From assembly GCA_022496205.1 (NCBI GenBank), contig WTXD01000053.1:62001-126000 (forward strand): a stretch of DNA of 64,000 nt. The letters are read 5' to 3'. Of the stretch, positions 1 to 12,387 are shown piece by piece. The notes beneath the pieces were generated by a model, which was not told the DNA's origin, did no database searches, and saw nothing but the letters and a program-made list of their open reading frames with translations. This DNA is from Gloeopeniophorella convolvens. Its lineage: Eukaryota > Basidiomycota > Agaricomycetes > Russulales. Position numbers and translations under genes: made by a program. The first letter of the stretch is position 1; each line of letters opens with the position of its first letter.

Positions 1-1391
1 CGGAAAGCTGAAGTAGTGAGAGAACCATGAGCGGGCCTGATGGTCTGAGAGAGCAAGGCACTCACAGCTATCGCTTGAAGATCGTACAAGCCAGGGCTCG
101 CAACGACCATCTTCGAGAAGAGCGTGACCTGTTCAAACCATTTCCACCCTGCCGAGTGTGGATGATGATCCGCCTCCTCTAGGAAAATTCGCGGATCCTG
201 TGAAAACCGTGAGGCCGTTGCGCACACGAGCAGTACGACTGTTCCGAATTTGTCGTCGCGGATGTGTTCCTGGTTAATGAAGAGCCTCATAAACGTCGGT
301 TTGTGTAGAAGGGGCATCACATGTGATATGCGATCGAAGAATATCTCGATGAGGTCAGACATAAGTTCTGGTTCGGGGAACATATAGTTCATTTTCACCG
401 CTTCCAAGCGTCGCTTCTCCCACTTTGAAAGCCCAGCGTGAGCCGGAGAGAGAGCCAAATCACACGGAGACACTTACCGGATGAAGCTGCCAAAATTCAG
501 GTCGCCCCTGACACTTCGCAGTCGGGTCATGACTCCAATGGCCTGATCCCACGGCCACTGACTTCGCATCCATGGCAGACCGCAGAAGGGTGGCACCGCT
601 GGACTTGCCGAAGTATGTGCGCTGGTTGGGGTTTACGCTGAGTGACCTCAACTGAGTCACGAGCTCGGAGTCGAGTGGGAGCGAGCCGTCGCTGTCTTCC
701 CGATCGCTGCCCGGGCTTGGAGAAGAGGACGAGAAGTGGGTCAATGAGCTCGCTGATGATGCTGCCTTGTGCACAAGCTGGTCTGTTTGTTGTTCAGTGG
801 CCTCTGGGCCCCCCATCTGCGTCACGCGCGCTCGTCCGTCCAGGTCGGAATGGTCTTCGTCTGAGCGCACCTACAGCTCGTGCTCAGCAATCGCCGGTAG
901 GGGCCGCAACGTAGTCACTGGCTCACGCGTAAGAGTAAATCCTCCATTCTATCGAGGCGAGATGCCAAAGTGCCTGCCGCACTGCACCATGACGGTCAGA
1001 ATTAGTCCTCAAGAAGAACCAACTCGCGTACGGTTTCCGAGGCTGTTCAGCGAAAGTAAGGGCTCGTTCTCCACAAACAGATTAGACCGCGTACCTTTTC
1101 CACCAGAACACATACGCTTCCAGACGTGCGGCAAGGGGTGCATTTGGAGTGAGCTGCAGGGTTTCCATCGCCTGTGCTCGCTGAGTAGACTTCCAAACGA
1201 GCCAGATGGTGGGGACCTTACAGCGTACTGCAAGACACGCTTAGGTTAGAAGATATGGATCATGCACACCACTCACTCTTCCTGACCCGGCACCTGTCGC
1301 AGGCTCGCGTATTGTACACCCTCCTCCTTTTCTTGCTAGGCGAAGACCCAGATGACCTACGACCTTCTTCGTCCGATGAAGCGCGGGACAT
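1..1391 (-). CDS. Zn2Cys6 fungal transcription factor A (3' end outside window)
   Basis: Nuclear binuclear-zinc-cluster regulator, cut by the left edge so the C-terminal half is missing. Exon 1 (1277-1391) starts at the MSRASSDEEG methionine and holds the basic KKRRR stretch and CDRCRVRKK-type first half of the cluster. A 6-nt exon (1222-1227) supplies Ile-Arg and the first base of Cys3, and the next exon resumes at 1171 with CDGNP and a second CxxC-x6-C. Further on come an acidic Ser-rich linker, the motif YFGKSSGATLLRSAMDAKS, the motif RPEFW, and from about position 420 leftwards the start of a fungal_trans-like domain (LLHKPTF, VVLLVCATASRFSQDPR). Start chosen because all six paralogs begin at the same distance from the zinc cluster; an upstream in-frame ATG at 1466 is possible. 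Target genes are unknown. Family assignment is firm. Confidence 0.85.
1222..1227 (-). other. 6-nt coding microexon of factor A
   Basis: Sequence TACGCT on the minus strand, preceded by CAG and followed by GTAAGG. The flanking introns are 1228-1276 and 1172-1221. It completes Ile, encodes Arg and opens the Cys3 codon of the zinc cluster. Confidence 0.85.
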
Positions 1392-2004
1392 TGTCGATGT
1401 CGGTGAGGAAGCAGAGAGGTAAGCATAGTTTGAAGAACCGCTGCGGAGAGGACGACCCCGAGGCACCGGGCATTATACCCGCTGGGACCCGTCCCGTTTA
1501 CGTATGCAATTTTTCAAAACAAAGCTGGCCTGGGACCATTGACGTGGTCACAGTCCACTGCAAAAACTTGTAAGCAGGTAACCCCAATCGAAACATTCCG
1601 ACAGATCCCGACGTAACGGTGGCAGGGAACCGCCCAGCGAAGTCTAGTTTCATTCCCAGACACCCCCGGTGAAAGAGAGAAGGTCGGGGGAGGAGGACGT
1701 CGGGGGAAGAGGACTTGATAGGGAGAGCCGAGACCGCAGTACCCCGAACTGAGAACAAAATACTTCGGCATACCGCGATGACGGCTCCCCCTATCACTCG
1801 AATAATTAGACCCCTCCTAAACGTCTTGGAACGAGAACGAGACTACATAAGCGAAGTCCCTCAGTTACTCCGGCGTGTTTAAATCTATCTCATCACACAT
1901 TAACCATACTACAAACAACCGACGATCGTCGTGCGGCACAGCAGATCCCATAGAGGAATCTACAGCTGGTCTATATACCACTGGCGGGCGTTGTCACCGA
2001 GTTG
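1392..2004. other. intergenic, promoter side of A and 3' side of B
   Basis: No convincing coding region. Short ORFs here have no family resemblance and overlap on both strands. The stretch must contain the promoter of factor A and the terminator of factor B. Confidence 0.5.
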
Positions 2005-5000
2005 TCACGATCCCGGGCGCTGTGAAGGGCCGCTTGCGGCCCATGGCAAATTCGATGCATACTCGCTCCATTCACCTGTACCCGACCTGCATAACGTCTC
2101 ATCATTGGGTAACCAAGCCGGAAGGGTCGCACGACGTACTCAAACGACCACGGCATGACCGACCACACCGCCAGAGTCTCTGAATCGATCTCGGCTTGGG
2201 GCTTGGAGCGCATCGCAGAATCGGGATTGACGTCGAGGATTCCCGGTGGCTGGTCCATAACACCGAGATGATTAAGTAAAAATGCGTCGGCAGGCCGATC
2301 CCCCAAGAGGAGGTCGTCTGGGGGTGGAAGGCCGGTGTTAAACACAGAGGGCCCTGAGTTTGAGGAACGTGCGACATTGTCGCGCAAGGGGTCGCCTTGC
2401 ATGACACGATAGGATGCAACGCGTTCTTCTGGATTGTTTTGACCGTGCCTGTCCAAATGAGGCACTTCGAGTTGGCTCCGTGAAGCAGCTATGAAAGGTG
2501 GTTGCATCGACATGAGTCCATTGAGATCGCGCTGGGCTCCAGCAGCGTGGAGCTCAGATGTGGCTGCGTTATACAGCGCCCCTCCTGTGGACGTATCCTC
2601 TCGAAGCCGCCCACGATCTGGAGCCACATGTGATATCGAAGCGAATCGTTGTTCAGGACCCAGCGTAGGATGCAGAGCGACGTGAGAGAACGCGGGGCGC
2701 TGGATGTTGCTGTCAGAAAGTAAGACAGGCTGCGGCTGCGGCTGTGGATGCCTGTCTGCTCCATCACGTCGGGTCTCGTTCGGTACCATGGGGCCCTCCG
2801 GAGTAGGCAGGTCCCCAACCGCAGCTACGTCCAACAAGATATCCCTGGGAGAATGAACACAAAAACGTGAGCCCTGATGGGGATATATGATACAGCACGT
2901 GAGACATACTTCAACCTGCATCCAAACGACCATCTACGAGATCATTAGGGATCTGGATACAGCGGCGGTACATGTGAAAAAGCAACGCACCGTGTCTCAG
3001 ATATTTCAATGAGCTGCAGACAACTTTGTATATCACGTATGTCTTCGGATAAATCTAAAGGAAATACTGTTCGCCGGGCACTCCAATATCTCAGCGATAA
3101 GATCACGCCTGAATAGAACACAGAGAGCTTTGCAATACATGTCAGCACGAACAAGCAAGTTGCCACCAGATAATACCTGGATTAGGGGCGGCATAGGTCT
3201 CATGAGTCGCCGGTGGATATCAGCAGCCACGTGACTGCAAGAACGCGCAGCTGCGGTGCAGATTATGAGAGATGGAAGTGAGAGCGTGGGTTGTTGTTGT
3301 GGAGACGGGATGAATGCGCGATGGATCATGATTTGGATATGGTAATAGGTCGCGTGTAGATAGGCGGACTGCATGAGAAATGTCGTATCCTCTTGTGCTG
3401 GGTTCCATCTCACTGCACACGACGTCAGTGCGACGGCAGCTCCAGAAAGATGGACTCACAGTGATCCGGAAGATTGCCAAACCAGGAATTCAGGGCCGAA
3501 TCAAGACTCGTGACAGCTCGTTCCTCCCATCCTTTTGCGCGAGGACCGGTTACTTCTCTAGCCTTTAGGGAGTACTACGATACGATGTGAGCTCTGTGTT
3601 CAAATCCCATTCTGCGCAGCCTCACAATTGTACGCAGAGCATACGATTGTAGCTGAGTGAGCTTGATCAACCGGTTGAAGAACGAAACAAGCGACGGCCT
3701 CCCAGGCGGCTGTCTGAACGCTAGCTGAGGATCCGAATTCTCCCAGTACTCGTCATCGCACTCGATAGGCGGATCAGCGTCATAGCTAACTAGTTAGCGC
3801 ACCGTGAAGAACAGCAAACTCGGGAAGTACCTTTCCTCAGTAATAGCGCATGGTCTCCCCAATTCTGAGCTGAGCCAGACATCCAACATGACCAGCGACC
3901 TACACGAGGAAGAAGGCCCTCAGGACGATGTTGAATACGAAGGGGGACGACACGCACCAAAACGCACGCCTCCATAATTCTTCCTCGATCGTTGGTACTG
4001 CATGACTCTGCCGTCGACGGTGCGCTGCGACATCCTGGGCCAAACGTAGCCCGACACCAATCGCGACCCATCCCTCTTGGGGGGACGCTGAACCGTGGCT
4101 AAATGCGGCAGCAAGCTGCATGACACATGTTGTAAGTGACCACCGTACGTTGTGTTCATGCGCACACGACGTACAACAGTTGTCTGGACATGATACAGGT
4201 CGGGATGGGCGAGAGCAGAGTTTGGGAACAATGTGACTTGGTCGTACCACTGGTACCCAGCGGAGTGGCGGTATCTCCCGGTCTCAGAGCCTTCGACCAA
4301 CACGCGGGGGTCGTCGGAGTAACGCGACGCGGTCGCGCATACGAGGAGTACGACGGCTCCAAAACCACAATGGCGGAGGTGTAGGCCATCCTCAATGGCC
4401 TCCATGAATGTCGGCCGGTGAAGGAGAGGGAGTAGAGGAGCGACGTGTTGGAAGTACAGAGATATCAGATGGGACAATAAGTCTCCCTCGGGAAAGGCGT
4501 AAATTTTCTTGTATGGGAGAGCCCGCTTCATCTCCCACTAAATACGGTGGTTAGAGGGATAGACCACTCATGCATACTACTACTCACAGAACTCATGCCC
4601 CAAAACTCAGGCCTGGTATGACTAGTCATCGCAGTGGGATCTTTGATGCCATGCCCGAACCCACAAGCTTGCAGTTTAGCTTCCATGGTTGAGCGTACGA
4701 GCGTCACACCGCTGGATTTGCCGAAGAACCGAGGGGCGGACGGATCGATGCTCATTTGGCGGAGCTGATTGACAAGTTCTGTTTGTGAGCCAAGCGAGTC
4801 ATCATCGCTATTGTGTGCGTCGTCTACGGCGATGTCTTGAGTGTCGGAGGCCTGTATTGGGAAAGCGGGTGGCGAAGAATGACTGTTAGAAGATGCGGGA
4901 CTTTCATGCTCGACCGATCCCTCGCCGCGGACTTGCGCCAACAAGTCGTCACGCGCATTCGGGGCTGGCGGGTGTGAGCGGTCCAGCTGGGGCAGAGCAG

Positions 5001-5560
5001 TCAGAGCGATCCAAGCGATGGCCACCGAGAAAACCCACGCGGGACAGCAAATTTTCCATCTTGTTCAGACGCGACTCGATATCTTCTTCATAGCTGAACT
5101 AAGTTTAGGCGCATACAGCCACTCTTGATGCGGATTGCCAACGTACCGCCTCGATGCACCCCAGGTCTGTGGTTGCCATGGAGGGGTAGAGTCAGTCAAC
5201 CTCCATGTGCCAATACGCGCGAGTGACACGCACCGTCGTAGACTCGCTGAAGACACAGTCCGCCCCGGAAGCTCTGCAATTCGTGCACTTGGTGGAATCC
5301 GAATACGGCTTGCCATCGCCTGAGACACACAGTAACAGCCCGACTAAGTCAGGTCTGGGATAGATATGGATAGGGGTCAATCTCACAGCGGACTACGATG
5401 AGGGAGTCAGCCCTGTATTATCCAGAATCGACAGGAGATCATACGCACTTTTTTTCGCCCGACAGCGATTGCACGCCCATATCGCCTGCATACGCCTCTT
5501 TTTACGTGGCTGTGTAACAGAGGCACCTCCCTTGCTTGATGAAGACGAGGACTCGGCCAT
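2005..5560 (-). CDS. Zn2Cys6 fungal transcription factor B
   Basis: Second array member, complete. Exon 1 (5449-5560) encodes a Ser-rich start, the basic KKRR patch and CNRCRAKK. The 6-nt exon at 5387-5392 and the next exon (resuming CDGKP, then CTNCRASGADC) complete the cluster. Downstream are an acidic linker, RFFGKSSGVTLVRSTMEAK, RPEFW, and the fungal_trans-like middle domain (4531 to about 3030: LLHRPTFMEAIEDGLHLR, VVLLVCATASRYSDDPRVL). A long, weakly conserved C-terminal region (about 2930-2150) contains the AVWSVMPWSFE motif. The last intron has donor GTACGTCG and splits the Glu codon. The final exon reads ESGTGEWSEYASNL and stops at 2005. Reading through that intron gives an apparent extension to 1971, which I reject because all complete paralogs splice at this codon. 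Nuclear regulator, targets unknown. Confidence 0.85.
5387..5392 (-). other. 6-nt coding microexon of factor B
   Basis: Sequence TCCGCT on the minus strand, acceptor TCGTAG before it and donor GTGAGA after it. It carries Ile (end), Arg and the first base of Cys3. Confidence 0.85.
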
Positions 5561-6406
5561 CGTGGATCGGAATCAAAGTGATACTATGCAGCAGCGGAAA
5601 GTCGACGCGGGATTCAGGTGACACCAAGTCGCTCGGGGTCCTCGGCGATAGTAAGCAGCAGCAACAGCGGCAACAAAAGGCAAGCCTCGAACCTCCTCAA
5701 ACTCACCCTCCATGTATGCAAGATACCAGCTTTAAGCACAATTGGGGTCCCACATATGTGTCTTGCGCGCGGGGAAGTCCGACTCATGCCCCCCGCGCGA
5801 CCGGGGATTCTGCCCTGGAGGCTGCTGCCGCGCGTTCGCGTCACCCTCACGCAGCACCGGGCTCAGGCGGCGCCGGCGCCACCGTGTTGCGTCAGCCCTA
5901 CGCGCGTAACAGGGAGCCGTATATCCGACACGTTACCGCTGCACACTAGGGCAGGGTCACGCCTCAGCTGCTTCCACGCGGTGGCGTTTAGCAGGACCAG
6001 GACCTTGTCGACATTTGTCGAGGTCATATGATTCGGCGTAGTGGGCAGATAAGCGATCGGCTTTACAGAGGCAGTGCAGGGGACCCACCAACGCCCGTCG
6101 CCGCCATTCTCAGAGGTTCGAGGCGTTTAACGCCGGTGCAGCAGACTTCCTCTGCCTGCCGTACAGGATCTACACAAAAGACTCGTGCGGTGAGTGTTTG
6201 AACCCCGGCTGCCCCATTACGGAGCAAAGTTTCGCATCGTCAAACCGAAACACTAAAATACACATGACGGAGTCACTCAGAACAACAAGCAGATCGTAAC
6301 ATTAGGTATACAGTAGATACAGCACGTTAATCTTCGTCACGTCAGTCAGGTCTCCAAGCCAATCCAGTCGCTACATCGACCCTCCGCAGTAAATAGATGA
6401 CAGTAC
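5561..6406. other. intergenic between B and C
   Basis: Contains the promoter side of factor B. ORFs of up to 137 codons overlap each other on both strands, show no recognisable motif and are judged chance. No RNA gene seen. Confidence 0.4.
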
Positions 6407-9400
6407 TCAACGCTGGAACGATGGCAGGCCGCTGCCGTCTGCGCTGGCGCCAGGGTGAGTATTCGACAGCCCGATCATGCTCGACATGTACATATCCCAA
6501 TCTTGCGACCTGTAAGCGCAGAGAACGTACGATATCAATACCACTGGCTCAGCGACCAAAAGGAGAAGGGAAGTAAATGATAACGTACTCGAAAGACGAC
6601 GGCATCGTCGACCACATCATCATCGTGTCGCGATCGACCCCGATCTGCCCATCTTGGGGAACTGGTGCGAAGCAGCGCAGCATTGCCTCCTGCTCGGCCA
6701 AAGGCACGCCGTATCCACCGAACTCTACCCCGCTCATATCGAAGACGCCCGTGCCGGTTGCACCGCTACCCCCGCTGAAGTCGACGCCTTGCTGGAAGCC
6801 GTTCAATGGCGACGAGCCAGAACTCGTCGATGCCGATGCCGACGCGACCATGTCGTGTGATGCATGTGATGCACTAGCGCCAAACGATACGTGCAGGTTC
6901 GACATGTCAAGTCCAGCCGACAGAGGCAGCGGCTGGCTGGTGTACGTAGTCGGCGATGCGACAAACTCCGCTGTTCCAGGCGGCGATGGTGCACCTCCGA
7001 AAGGCGAAGACGCTGAAGACTTTGGCTGTACTGGAGGCCGCGAAGCGCGGCCGAGTCCGCTTGAACCACCGAGCGGAACATAGCTCCCACGATACGGCTG
7101 AGGTAAAACGGCATTCACAGGCTCTTTTGGAACAGGAGGGCGGGCGGGGAGACTACCCGGCCCGCCCAACCCCGATAGATCCGGCCCTCCAACCGCCGTC
7201 GACGCCACAGGAGAAGCAGAAGTAGACACAGGAGAATCTGGTGACTCTGCGTCGGACTGAGTGGAAGCTCGGTGGCGAGATTGGGTATGGGCCGAAGACT
7301 GCATTTGGGCTATGGGATATGTGGCAGAGCTCATGGACAACGAACGATGAGGTGTCGAGTTCTGTATTTGAGGGGTCAATGGTGACTTTGGGCTTTCGCC
7401 GTCCGAGTCTTCACGGTCTCGTTTGTTTGAAGGAGGGCTTCCTGCGGGTAGCTGTATGTCACCAGCGGCGCTTAGGTTTATGAGCATATCCCTGTAAGTA
7501 GTCATGTGAGCAAAGCTTTATGTGCAACGTCGGAAACACGCACCGAAGGCGCCCAGCAACGGACCACCGAGACTCAGCTGCTTCAAGCACCTTGAGACAC
7601 TTGCGAACGTCTTCCATCTCTTTCATCGCGTCGAGGGTTGTACCCGACCGCTTTGCACCCCACAAACTTAGGAGTATGATAACGCCTGCGACGAACGTTG
7701 GAAGCTATGCAAGTATTTCCGAGTCAGCACCTATGAGAGAGCACATTCTTCGGAAAGTGCGTACGTGAATATTTGGCGCTGCTAACGCCGGGTGCTTTAT
7801 TCGCAGGGCATCGGAGATATGACTCAAAGCCCGAGCTGCGCTAGCACAGATAGCGAGTGCCGGGAACGATAATGCGCTCTCCTTGTGGAAGGATGGGATG
7901 AAGGGACGATGGATCGTGATCTGAATGAAGTAGTAGGCGATATGCATAGCCGCAGATTGTACGAAGAACGTTTGGTTTTCGCGAGAAGGATCCCAACGCA
8001 CTGGAGCTGATGTAAACAGAATGCATGTCCACAGGGAGAATAGCTCACAGTGATCAGGGATTGAGTCAAACCAGCTATTCAACGCCGAGTCAAGTTCTGT
8101 CACAGTCTTCTCTTCCCAGCCCTTCTCGCGGGGGCCCGTGACGAGCCTAGATTTGTTGAGCGAATACTGAGCGGATACGTCAGTTGTTGCGAGACCCCAC
8201 CACGTGATGCTCACAATGGTGCGCAAGGCATGCGAGTGCAAAAGGTTAATCTTGATGAGGTGATTGAAATACGACACACGGGTGGGCTTCCCTGGGGGCT
8301 GCTTGAACGCCAACGCAGGATCGGCGTTTTCCCAATACTCGTCATCACATTCGATCGGGTATTCCACGTCATAGCTGCATGTCGAATACGATGAGCATCG
8401 CCCATGCTACTTGATCGAGAGGTGAGATCGCGGCGCACTTTTCTTCTGAGATAGCGCAAGGCCGGCCAAGGTAAGAGCTCGTCCAAATATCCAGCATTAG
8501 CAGCACCCTGTCGTATTCGCGTGAGAAGCGGGATAAGGAATGAAACGTAGACACATACCAAAATGCGCGTTTCCAGAGCTCGTCTTCAACCGTGGGAGGA
8601 AGGCCGTGTGACCGACGTCGGTGCGCACCAGCATCCTGAGCCAATCGCAAACCAATCCCCACCATCACCCAGCTCTCATGTGGAGGTAATGTTCCGTGAG
8701 CGTACATGGCCGCTAGCTGCAAACAGCGTTAAACTGACGATCGCACCGACAACAAAGGACAAATGAACACACAGTGGCGGTCTGCAGATCATAAAGTTCC
8801 GGATCACATAGAACGGCGCGCGAGAATGGTTCGACCTGATTGAACCATATCCAACCTGCTGGACGCGAATCACCGCCCCGAAACCAGGCTCGAGGGTCGT
8901 GCGAGTATCTTGAAGCCACCGCACACACGAGCAGCACGAGCGCGCCGAACTTGTCATCTCTCAAGTGCAAGCAATCATCGAAAGCGCTTAGGAACGTCGG
9001 CCGATGAAGTAGGGGCATGATTGGTGCCACGTGCTTGAAGTACAACGCGATGAGACTGGTGAGAAGGTCCGGCTCCGGAAACTCATAGTGGTGTTTCACG
9101 ACCCGGATACGCTCGAGCTCCCACTGATGAGGGTATTTCAGCTGGGAAAGCACACCAAGGCGCAGAACTCACAGGATGGCGGCACCAGAATTCGGGTCTA
9201 CGCTGGAACTGCGCCTCGCGGTGATTTGTATTTTGCCCTTGACCAGAAGCCTTCGACTTTGCATTCATAGCAGTGCGCAGAAGAGTGATGCCGCTGGACT
9301 TTCCAAAATATCTAGGGCGGTTGGAATCATGGCAAGCCATCTTGAGGTATTCAGCAAGTTCGGGCTGCAGCGCCGAGGGATCATTGTCGCTGTCATACGC

Positions 9401-10136
9401 CGAGTCATCGCTATAGCTTCCCGATGGCCTTGGAGGGCGCATCGTGGGAGGCCCACGAGGGGGATCGGTCGAAGAACTACCGTTCTCCTGTTGGGGCTGA
9501 TGATCTTCCGTAGACTCGGTTTGGAAATTACGCGCCCAACCCTCGAAGTCCATCTCTTGAGAGAAGTCGCCATCAGGGTATAACTGCGGGGAGGTCAAAA
9601 TGAGCAAGCACCTATGGGAGTAAGGGGACGCACGCGGGACAGCATTCCCTCCATTTTCTCCAAGCGAGTCTCGAGGCTGTCGACGTAGCTGTATGATGTG
9701 CATGAATGAATGAAATATCGGGGATGGTTGGGACACCTTCGTACCGCTTCGGAGGCCCTCGCGTCTTCACGGACGTTATTGGGTATGGAAACGTTGTGTG
9801 GAGCGCCGAGCGTACCTTGGTAGATTCGGTGAAGACACAACTACTGTCGGATGACATGCAATGCGAGCATTTCGAGCCGGAAGGATTTCCATCGCCTGAA
9901 CGGATATTAGAGTAGAGGTGCGGACAAACAGGTAGCCTCACAGCGAACTGCACCAATCGAGAGTGTCAATCGAGGCAAAATAAGGAAATGGATGGTGGCC
10001 GAGGCTCACTCTTCTTCTGCCTGCAGCGGTCGCATGCTCGCTGGCTCTGGACACGCCGTTTCTTGTTGGCCGTAGTCGATTGTGGGCCTGCTACGCTGCC
10101 TGGAACGTTGTCATCTTCTGTCGAGGACTGGGACAT
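6407..10136 (-). CDS. Zn2Cys6 fungal transcription factor C
   Basis: Complete third array member. Exon 1 (10010-10136) encodes MSQSSTEDD..., a KKRR patch and CDRCRQKK. The 6-nt exon 9942-9947 and the following exon give CDGNP, then CSHCMSSDSSC. Next come RYFGKSSGITLLRTAMNAK, RPEFW, and the fungal_trans-like domain spread over several exons (9150 to about 7700: LLHRPTFLSAFDDCLHLR, LVLLVCAVASRYSHDPRA, RLAQDAGAHRRR, RPFIPSFHKESALSFPALAICASAAR). The C-terminal exon (from about 7500) is Ser/Pro/Gly-rich and low-complexity, as expected for an activation region, and ends in WSTMPSSFE. A final exon reads SQDWDMYMSSMIG and stops at 6407. It faces the cell-wall gene at 10475 across a 338-bp divergent promoter. 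Confidence 0.85.
9942..9947 (-). other. 6-nt coding microexon of factor C
   Basis: Sequence TTCGCT on the minus strand, acceptor GTGCAG and donor GTGAGG. Carries Ile (end), Arg and the first base of Cys3. Confidence 0.85.
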
Positions 10137-10474
10137 GATTGAGGGGTCAAAGTGTAAGCGAGGATCGAGGGTCCGGCACCGGTCCAGTCTTTACCTGCAT
10201 CGGAGCCTCAATCTCACCAGGCATCGTTTAGACGCCGATGCCAGACTGACTAATCCTGACTAACCGACCCATCCACACCCGCCCGGATCTCCCGCCGATA
10301 GACCGGCCGGTCACCGCCGCCCGGCCGGTCGCCGCCAGGGCGAGTGACAGTTGCACAGCGCTGTGATTGTTCCGTGCCTGACGTGCAGCAGCGGTCGCCT
10401 CAGCTGTCAAACGTCAATTGCTTGTCTCTCCTTTCCTTTTCTTCCTCCAAGTCTCAAGCCCCGCCGTACCCCAC

Positions 10475-11164
10475 ATGTTCCCCTTACAGCTCCCCTTTAC
10501 CCTCCGTGCGCTTCTTGTCATCACTTTACTCCCCCTCGCAGTACATGGTTGTGCGTAAACCTTGGGTCATGCCATGTCACCGCTTCACCTATTTTTCATA
10601 CAGACTTCCAGGTGACCGCACCGACGAAGGGTACAGAGTGGGCAAATGGTCAGACATACCCCGTAACATGGACGAAGGGGCTCTTGGATGGTGTTGATAC
10701 CTTTGATATTGAGCTCTCAAGAATGAGCCAGGACGGACTTATTCTTGTTGCCCGCGATGGTATGTCCCGATCTCTTCGCCACACCCTGCCCTCCGACGAA
10801 ACATGTCCGGTATCCCCGCTACATAGTCCCTTCTTCGACAAATGGAATCAACATCGCCATAAGCTCGGTGCCTACAGGCAATGACTGGTTCCTCCTCTTC
10901 CTCAACAGCACACACGGTGTGATGTACGCCAACTCGCAATCATTCTCAATCGTCGACTCGGGCTCGAGCAACTCCACCGCGCAGCCCTTATCGTCGCGGC
11001 CTACGGTCACCGTGAGCGGCGGGCCAAACCCTACTGCACCATTCGCGACGACATTCCCGCCATCCGCAAATGGCGTGGTCGCATGGCGCCCATCGCCAAC
11101 CGCCTTTTTATCGGGAGGTGCGGTTGCCCTGGCTATTCTTGCTGGTGCCGCGGCGGTGCTATAA
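10475..11164 (+). CDS. Kre9/Knh1-like GPI-anchored cell-wall protein
   Basis: Spliced from three exons (10475-10550, 10604-10759, 10827-11164) into 189 residues. Residues 1-24 are a signal peptide (TLRALLVITLLPLAVHG). The mature protein begins with FQVTAPTKGTEWANGQTYPV and TWTKG, the pattern of the Ser-Thr-rich GPI-anchored/Kre9-Knh1 N-terminal domain (PF10342 family), continuing to NDWFLLFLNSTHGVMYANSQ and FSIVD. A Ser/Thr/Pro-rich stalk follows, then a hydrophobic C-terminus (LSGGAVALAILAGAAAVL) with no basic tail, typical of a GPI-attachment signal. Expected at the plasma membrane or in the wall, with a role in beta-glucan organisation by family analogy only. Both introns restore frame exactly, which supports the model. 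Confidence 0.85.
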
Positions 11165-12387
11165 GGCGGCTTACTCGGCGCGCTGCGCGCGCCCATCGCT
11201 CATTCCCATACCCGTTCGTTATCTCGCTTGCGCTTGGTGTACAAAGGACTTGAGGGTATACGATCCGTACGATACACGATCAAGTACCTCTGCGGGCACA
11301 GCCGTATAATATTGCATGCTCATACCCCAGCCTTACCCTCAGGCATCCGTATCTGGTCCCCATACTCAGGGACATGCCGTGGTGAGCTATGGTGAAACCA
11401 AAATGTGTGTCGCCCGTGCGAAGCCCAAGACGGGGGAAATTACCCGCCAAATTCCCCATAGAGATGTGTGCGCCGATTCAAAATAGTGCAACGAATTCAA
11501 TTGTTGACATCGAGTGACTAGGTTTACGTGTCGTGCAAACCTTAGTAATCACAGATGATAGTCAATCTATCTGATCTGATTGATTGTGGAGGGTCGATCG
11601 GTTTTAAGAGAGGGCGTTAACGCCGTCCGGGTCGTGCGGACCACAGTTCTGGCACTCTCAGCGCGGGCAAGCCTTAACAAGCCTTGTTGTGCAAGCAGCG
11701 TAGCTGCGCGCGGGGGGCACTGGTGTGGTCTCCACGTGCGGACTCCTTAGCAATCAGATCACGGGTGTCGATAATTGAATTGATTAATTGTAAGGCGCCG
11801 ACGGCCCTCGCGAGTCGCCAGGCGGTGGCCGTGCGCCCGCCACATCGCCACCGCCGCGGCCGGTGCAGCGGCCATCATCCCAGCCCACCCATTGCATGCG
11901 TCGGGCGCCGTCGGAGGACCAAGTTCCCACCGGTGGCGCAGAGCGCGAGCGCTTATGATTGAACCCACAGCATCCCGCTGCACGGGGTTCGCACAGGTCA
12001 GGCGGTGCGCCAACCGCGCCATGGCCCTACATCATCCGCAGCAGAAGTAGTCATAGCTAGCAGTCGGCATTCAGACGGAGTGCAAATGTAAGTGGATAGT
12101 ACTAGGTAGTGGAAGCAGCGTGGGTCCGAGTTCGTGATCTATGGATACAGCCAAAAGAGTAACAGTAACGCAGACACATCAACAACAGTCTAGACACCTC
12201 ATCACATCATCACGCATCAGCTGCACTCGACAGTCGCTACGCCGCCCGCCCGCCCCCGTTGCGCCACGCCAAGTCAGCCTCCGGCGCTGCGCCGTAACAT
12301 GATGTGACATTTCCGAACAAAGACGGCAGGCCAAGCCCACGCCGCGCCTGCACGGCACCTGCTCGCACCCGCGTACTGACGCTGCGC
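11165..12387. other. intergenic, convergent 3' ends
   Basis: Lies between the stop codons of the wall protein and factor D. AT-richer patches (11460-11600) alternate with GC-rich ones. Overlapping ORFs of about 90 codons on both strands near 11.7-12.5 kb show no motif. I see no gene or clear repeat here. Confidence 0.4.

Noticed and set aside
1971..2933. Extension of factor B to a stop at 1971
   Set aside because: It reads through the last intron; all complete paralogs splice at this codon and gain the E/D-W-x3-Y/A-type end.
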